Assembly: GCA_949358305.1 (NCBI GenBank)
Contig: OX442314.1
Coordinates: 6,141,087 to 6,205,086, forward strand
DNA: 64,000 nucleotides
Source: Strigamia acuminata
Taxonomy: Eukaryota > Arthropoda > Chilopoda > Geophilomorpha > Linotaeniidae
Direction of reading: 5' to 3'
Part shown: positions 63,190 through 64,000 of the stretch, piece by piece
Position numbering within the stretch: position 1 is the first letter of the stretch
How the letters are laid out: the number at the start of each line of letters is the position of its first letter
Notes under the pieces: model-generated
Told to the model about the DNA's origin: nothing
The model's input: only the letters and a program-made list of their open reading frames with translations
Database searches by the model: none
Made by a program: the position numbers and the translations under genes

Positions 63190-64000
63190 TGTGACGGTGA
63201 CGACCACAACTCCCATTTAACAATGGTACCGGGAAGAGATCGCAATAAATAAACAGTGAATACAATACGAGATAAATACAAGACAGTTTATTGTTGGCAA
63301 ACAATATGGATGAGCTAAATTATACATAGGACTAATGCCGACATTTGGCAAGTTAAATCAGCTATTAAACTATACAAAGAATTGGCCAACTGGCCCTAGA
63401 ATAATATCACTACGGGTCTGGAATATGGGAGCGGTTTCCCCATCGCTCGACCTGATTATAGATGTCATCTTAAGCCGGATGGCTGTGTCCTGGAGTCCGA
63501 TACGGCTTCGCTGGTTTCCTTGGTTCGCTGTGTAAACTATCGCACGTCGATAAATCGAATGATCTGAGCATTGCGGTTGACTTTGTCTGCACCGCCACAA
63601 CTTTGGGAGGATATTGGTGTAAGTAAATGTATTTATTTACTTATCAATATTCCACTTATGAATTATATTTAATTCATATCGTTGTGAATTCTTATTTAGA
63701 TATTTCGGGAATAAGTTGTCGTCAACTTATCGGTTATATTGAGTTCAATATGAGATTAAGTCTTCTGACTTGATTTTGGTCCAACTGGTTGTCGAGTTTA
63801 AGTTTTTCTGTTATAAATAAAATGAAGATTAAGCTTCCCGTCGCAACACACAATTGCCATCGATTAGAATATACGCCTTGCCATGCAGAACGGTATCAAG
63901 CGTCCCCGGCGTCGCAGCACGGTCGTCCATCGAGTGGTTGACGGTACCACGTACACAGGGGTCGATAGCTCGCGGCTCCGCACAGCAGTTTTATCTCTCG
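63190..64000 (-). repeat. 5' LTR of the large retroelement, cut by the window edge
   Basis: The 811 visible bases match 55,909-56,719 with a constant offset of 7,281 and no difference seen. Confidence 0.92.

Larger units (their letters stand above)
55909..64000 (-). mobile_element. Large LTR retroelement without recognisable pol, continuing past the right edge
   Basis: A 1,915-base LTR at 55,909-57,823 is repeated from 63,190 with no difference seen over the 811 bases available. A polypurine tract and a tRNA-Gln-type primer site show minus orientation. The 5.4 kb interior has one gag-like frame (58,417-59,910) and otherwise long AT-rich non-coding DNA, as in non-autonomous LARD-type elements. 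The near-identical LTRs indicate a very recent insertion. Confidence 0.9.

Overview
The window is AT-rich nuclear DNA of an invertebrate animal. The evidence is spliced genes with short introns (about 55-75 bases where no transposon has inserted), a dense mix of animal-type transposons, and a tandem family of DEG/ENaC (degenerin/epithelial sodium channel) genes. I cannot name the species; an arthropod is plausible but not shown. No tRNA, rRNA or CRISPR array was recognised.

Bases 1 to about 13,650 are most of an endogenous Polinton/Maverick (adintovirus-like) element. It carries the virion genes (adenain-like protease, double jelly-roll capsid protein, basic core protein, penton-like protein, packaging ATPase, small membrane-active-like protein), a chromodomain integrase, a small membrane protein and a protein-primed-type DNA polymerase B. 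At its left end is an accessory block: an ALKBH2-like DNA repair dioxygenase, a DEDD-exonuclease-like protein and a BIR-domain apoptosis inhibitor. Upstream of this block is a perfect 20-base match to the p53 response-element consensus, with a near copy 110 bases away, and a TATA box that is identical over 12 bases to the polymerase TATA box. All reading frames are open, but the polymerase lacks the catalytic Asp of motif A.

Bases 13,650-19,500 hold low-complexity DNA, a CpG-rich hairpin, decayed LTR-retroelement pieces, a MITE and a mariner-like terminus. From 19,545 to about 54,000 lie four DEG/ENaC genes and one pseudogene fragment. Three genes (19,545-23,314, 36,187-39,822 and 42,297-48,775, all minus) can be assembled into complete 11-exon reading frames of 794, 797 and 812 residues. 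A fourth (50,640 onward, plus) is partial. Each complete gene encodes two DEG/ENaC subunits joined head to tail in one polypeptide: TM1-ectodomain-TM2, a cytoplasmic linker, then TM1-ectodomain-TM2. The fusion lies inside one uninterrupted exon, and intron phases repeat exactly (0,1,0,0,2 / 0,1,0,0,2) in the two halves. This concatenated channel is the most striking system in the window. The genes spread by tandem duplication (19-28 kb versus 34.9-41.9 kb) and by inverted duplication around 49.94 kb.

Transposons fill the gaps and the introns: a young Ty3/gypsy copy with 185-base LTRs, GAAAC target duplication and deleted integrase (29,726-33,685); several MITEs, three with empty sites in a paralogous copy; a piggyBac-type MITE; a hAT terminus; a GC-rich interspersed repeat family; and, from 55,909 past the right edge, a large LTR element with a tRNA-Gln primer site and one gag-like reading frame but no recognisable pol.
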